Shown: positions 6,200 to 8,267 of the stretch, piece by piece | How positions within the stretch are numbered: the stretch's first letter is position 1 | Layout: each line of letters starts with the position of its first letter | Notes under the pieces: generated by a model | The model's database searches: none | What the model saw: only the letters and a program-made list of their open reading frames with translations | What the model was told of the DNA's origin: nothing | Translations under genes and position numbers: made by a program | NCBI GenBank assembly: GCA_046717125.1 | Contig: JBKJVQ010000042.1 | Span: 1-8,267 of the forward strand | Direction of reading: 5' to 3' | DNA length: 8,267 nucleotides | Origin: JBKJVQ01 sp046717125 | GTDB lineage: Bacteria; Pseudomonadota; Alphaproteobacteria; Rhizobiales; Methyloligellaceae

Positions 6200-6277
6200 C
6201 TTCTCCCCCGCGTCCCCACGCGAAACCGTTAACCCGAAATTCTGTCGAACAATATGGCCAAAGCTGGGACCGAAGCT

Positions 6278-7540
6278 TCAGGCATCCACCCGTCGCAGGA
6301 TCAAAGATGCGTTAGTGCCACCGAATCCAAAGGAATTCGACAGGACGGTATTGATTTCACGCGCCTGTGCCGTATGCGGCACGAGATCGATGGCCGTATC
6401 GACCGACGGATTGTCCAGGTTCAGAGTCGGCGGCGCGATATTGTCCCGAATCGCGAGCGCCGAAAAGATGGCTTCGACCGCACCTGCTGCGCCGAGCAGG
6501 TGACCAATAGCCGATTTCGTCGAGGACATGGCGAGCTTGCCGGCCGCGTTGCCGAACAGCCGTTCCACCGCCGCAAGCTCGATCTCGTCGCCCATGGGCG
6601 TCGAGGTCCCGTGCGCATTGACGTAATCGATATCAGCGGGATCGATCCCGGCGCGCTTGATCGCGGCCGACATGCAGCGATAGGCGCCGTCGCCGCTTTC
6701 CGCCGGAGCGGTGATGTGAAACGCATCGCCCGAAAGGCCGTAGCCGATGATTTCCGCGTAGATATGCGCGCCGCGACGCTTCGCGTGCTCGTATTCCTCA
6801 AGCACCACGACGCCCGCGCCCTCGCCCATGACGAATCCGTCGCGATCGCGGTCATAGGGCCGCGATGCGCGCTTGGGATCGTCGTTGAACCCGGTGGAAA
6901 GCGCCCGGCAGGCGGAGAAGCCAGCCAGCGCCAACCGGCAAACGGGCGACTCGGCGCCGCCGGCGACCATAACGTCGGCATCGTCGAGCGCGATCAGACG
7001 GGCAGCGTCGCCGATGGCGTGCGCGCCGGTCGAACAGGCGGTGACGACAGCGTGGTTAGGGCCCTTCAGTCCGTGCTTGATGGAGACGTAACCGGAGGCG
7101 AGATTGATCAGCCGGCCGGGGATGAAGAAGGGACTGATTTTGCGCGGGCCCTTCTCGGCCATGAGCAGCGAAGCTTTCTCGATGCCCTGCAGACCGCCTA
7201 TGCCCGACCCGATCAGTACGCCGCTGCGATTCTGATCCTCGGCCTCCTCGGGCGCCCAGTCGGCGTCGTCAAGGGCCTGTCCGGCCGCGGCCATGGCGAA
7301 AATAATGAAATCGTCGACCTTGCGCTGGTCCTTCGGCTCCATCCAGTCGCTGGGATTGTATTCGCCCTCGCCCGATCCGCGTGGAATCTCGCAGGCGATC
7401 TGGCAGGGGATGTCGGACGCATCGAAAGAGTCGACGCGATCCGCCGCATTTTCGCCGGCGAGGAGACGCTTCCAGCTCGACTCGACGCCGCATGCCAGCG
7501 GCGTGACCATTCCTAGACCGGTGATGACGACACGGCGCAT
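6278..7540 (-). CDS. fabF: Beta-ketoacyl-ACP synthase II FabF
   Basis: FabF (KAS II) condenses malonyl-ACP with acyl-ACP in each elongation round of type II fatty acid synthesis in the cytoplasm. The 420-residue protein has the standard thiolase-fold layout. It begins with RRVVITGLGMVTPLA (2-16). The nucleophile Cys169 lies in VVTACSTGAHAIGDAA (165-180). The two catalytic histidines are His310 in VNAHGTSTPMGD and His347 in SAIGHLLGAAGA, with Lys342 in STKSAIGH. The GFGGTN loop is at 405-410. These features and the length place it with FabF rather than FabB. It follows acpP with a 44-base gap and no terminator between them, so the two are probably co-transcribed. The ribosome site is weak (a GGAT about six bases upstream), but the N-terminus is canonical. 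Confidence 0.98.
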   Translation of the reverse strand: MRRVVITGLGMVTPLACGVESSWKRLLAGENAADRVDSFDASDIPCQIACEIPRGSGEGEYNPSDWMEPKDQRKVDDFIIFAMAAAGQALDDADWAPEEAEDQNRSGVLIGSGIGGLQGIEKASLLMAEKGPRKISPFFIPGRLINLASGYVSIKHGLKGPNHAVVTACSTGAHAIGDAARLIALDDADVMVAGGAESPVCRLALAGFSACRALSTGFNDDPKRASRPYDRDRDGFVMGEGAGVVVLEEYEHAKRRGAHIYAEIIGYGLSGDAFHITAPAESGDGAYRCMSAAIKRAGIDPADIDYVNAHGTSTPMGDEIELAAVERLFGNAAGKLAMSSTKSAIGHLLGAAGAVEAIFSALAIRDNIAPPTLNLDNPSVDTAIDLVPHTAQAREINTVLSNSFGFGGTNASLILRRVDA

Positions 7541-7584
7541 GAATGATCCGGGAGAGCTATCGAAACCGGAGGAATGAACGCCGA

Positions 7585-7821
7585 TCAGGCGGCGTTCTTC
7601 TCGAGGAATTTCACGGCGTCGCCGACCGTGAGGATCGTTTCGGCCGCGTCGTCCGGAATCTCGCAGCCGAACTCCTCCTCGAACGCCATCACCAGCTCGA
7701 CCGTATCGAGACTGTCAGCGCCAAGATCGTCGATGAAGCTCGCGTTTTCGGTGACCTTTTCGGACTCAACGCCCAGATGCTCGACCACGATCTTCTTCAC
7801 GCGCTCTGCTACGTCGCTCAT
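7585..7821 (-). CDS. acpP: Acyl carrier protein AcpP
   Basis: AcpP carries growing acyl chains on a 4'-phosphopantetheine arm during fatty acid synthesis and serves as donor for lipid A and phospholipid acyltransferases. The 78-residue acidic protein has the four-helix ACP pattern. The attachment site is Ser37 in DDLGADSLDTVELVMAFEEEF (31-51), and the end is VGDAVKFLEKNAA. The start at 7821 has GGAG three bases before it and gives the standard MSDVAERVKK beginning. An in-frame ATG at 7887 would add 22 basic and hydrophobic residues not found in ACPs. It lies between fabG (243-base gap) and fabF (44-base gap), the usual order in proteobacteria. The long leader may contain a promoter of its own. 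Confidence 0.98.
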   Translation of the reverse strand: MSDVAERVKKIVVEHLGVESEKVTENASFIDDLGADSLDTVELVMAFEEEFGCEIPDDAAETILTVGDAVKFLEKNAA

Positions 7822-7824
7822 CTT

Positions 7825-7828
7825 CTCC
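7825..7828 (-). promoter_or_regulatory. Ribosome binding site of acpP
   Basis: GGAG on the minus strand lies three bases before the ATG at 7821, within a purine-rich stretch. It decides between this start and the in-frame upstream ATG at 7887, which has no comparable site. Confidence 0.65.
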
Positions 7829-7968
7829 GCCTCACTTAATTTTTGGAAGCCCAGCCTGCGCACGCCGGCAAGCAGGAGCCTGAGCATTGCGCGTCTTTTG
7901 GACAGCTACACCGTTTGACGGCCTTACGGAACCGTCCCGGTGCAGCGCCCCCTGTAAACCGCGGCTAG

Positions 7969-7997
7969 CTAACACACTTTATCGACCTTGACTACAA
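7969..7997 (-). promoter_or_regulatory. Weak promoter candidate for acpP
   Basis: On the minus strand, TTGTAG (7992-7997) and TGTTAG (7969-7974) are separated by 17 bases. Each box matches the sigma-70 consensus only partly. The position, about 150 bases before acpP within the long fabG-acpP gap, is reasonable for an acpP-fabF promoter. It is a guess from spacing and position. Confidence 0.25.
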
Positions 7998-8024
7998 TCG
8001 CGATACGCTCGGAAAGTGGCGGTT

Positions 8025-8044
8025 CGGACTGTCACTAAAGTCCG
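8025..8044. repeat. Hairpin in the fabG-acpP spacer
   Basis: CGGACT (8025-8030) and AGTCCG (8039-8044) are perfect inverted arms around an eight-base loop. The hairpin sits 21 bases after the fabG stop. No T-run follows it on the minus strand, so it is not a standard terminator. It could be an RNA-processing or stability element, or a protein-binding site. Confidence 0.4.
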
Positions 8045-8064
8045 GATGCGCCTTGTGTTTTTGC

Positions 8065-8267
8065 TTACATCATAATCATCCCGCCGTTCACGTGCATTGT
8101 CTCGCCGGTGATGTAGTGCGCTTCATTGGATGCGAGGAACACGACCGCGGCTGCAATATCCTCCGGCTTGCCGAACTTGCCTGCCGGAATGGCCTGCGCG
8201 ATCGCCGCCACCTGCTTTTCGTTGAGCGCATTCGTCATCGGGCTCTGGCTGAAGCCCGGCGCAATGG
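8065..8267 (-). CDS. fabG: 3-oxoacyl-ACP reductase FabG, C-terminal part only
   Basis: FabG reduces 3-oxoacyl-ACP to 3-hydroxyacyl-ACP with NADPH in fatty acid elongation. Only the last 66 residues are in the window. They start at IAPGF, continue with SPMTNALNEKQ, pass through an IPAGKFGKPEDIAAAV helix and FLASNEAHYITGETMHVNGG, and end in MIMM. The ASNEA.YITGET.HVNGGM end is diagnostic of FabG among short-chain dehydrogenases. The catalytic Ser-Tyr-Lys residues and the nucleotide-binding glycine motif lie outside the window. The position upstream of acpP and fabF supports FabG over other members of the superfamily. The stop is TAA at 8065-8067. Confidence 0.95.
   Translation of the reverse strand, partial: IAPGFSQSPMTNALNEKQVAAIAQAIPAGKFGKPEDIAAAVVFLASNEAHYITGETMHVNGGMIMM

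Noticed and set aside
6136..6219. N-terminal extension of MltG from a GTG at 6219
   Set aside because: The 28 added residues lack conserved character, and the family's SPTEALEP block follows shortly after the ATG at 6135. This remains the least certain of the start choices.
6254..7516. A 420-codon open frame on the plus strand antisense to fabF
   Set aside because: FabF on the opposite strand has all catalytic residues. The plus-strand product has no recognisable motif and is a GC-driven shadow.
7822..7887. N-terminal extension of AcpP from an in-frame ATG at 7887
   Set aside because: ACPs start at the MSDVAERVKK-type N-terminus, which has a good ribosome site. The extension is basic and hydrophobic, unlike ACP.

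Overview
The window reads as an ordinary chromosomal segment of an alphaproteobacterium, most likely of the Hyphomicrobiales (rhizobia-like) group. This is inferred from the high GC content, the fabG-acpP-fabF-mltG order, the MltG N-terminus with its SP.EAL.P motif, and the style of the QueC, QueF and KdsA proteins. No taxonomic search was possible. Both ends cut through genes: enolase on the left and fabG on the right.

Layout. (1) 1-878, minus strand: the N-terminal two thirds of enolase (eno). (2) 997-3622, plus strand: a compact run of a GFA-fold zinc protein followed by queC, queE, queD and queF. The four que genes encode the steps from 7,8-dihydroneopterin triphosphate to preQ1, the free-base precursor of tRNA queuosine. 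Gaps are short, or genes overlap, so one transcript is likely. (3) 3604-4461, minus strand: kdsA (KDO-8-phosphate synthase), converging on queF with a 19-base overlap of the coding ends. (4) 4675-4850, plus strand: a small gene for a secreted peptide, apparently frameshifted inside its signal peptide, followed by a clear rho-independent terminator at 4868-4896. (5) 4900-8267, minus strand: fabG (end only), acpP, fabF and mltG, a fatty-acid-synthesis cluster followed by the lytic transglycosylase that ends nascent glycan strands.

How the genes work together. QueD makes 6-carboxytetrahydropterin, QueE makes 7-carboxy-7-deazaguanine, QueC makes preQ0 and QueF reduces preQ0 to preQ1. FolE, Tgt, QueA and QueG/QueH are not in the window. 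The presence of QueF points to tRNA queuosine rather than to DNA 7-deazaguanine modification. AcpP carries the acyl chains that FabF elongates and FabG reduces. MltG and KdsA act in envelope construction (peptidoglycan and lipopolysaccharide), and enolase is glycolytic.

I found no mobile element, CRISPR array, RNA gene or defence system, and nothing that amounts to a new biological system. The points most worth checking are the frameshifted secreted-peptide gene and a QueD whose usual catalytic cysteine position holds asparagine. No gene-free stretch exceeds 300 bases. The longest, 7822-8064 (243 bases), carries one hairpin and a weak promoter candidate.
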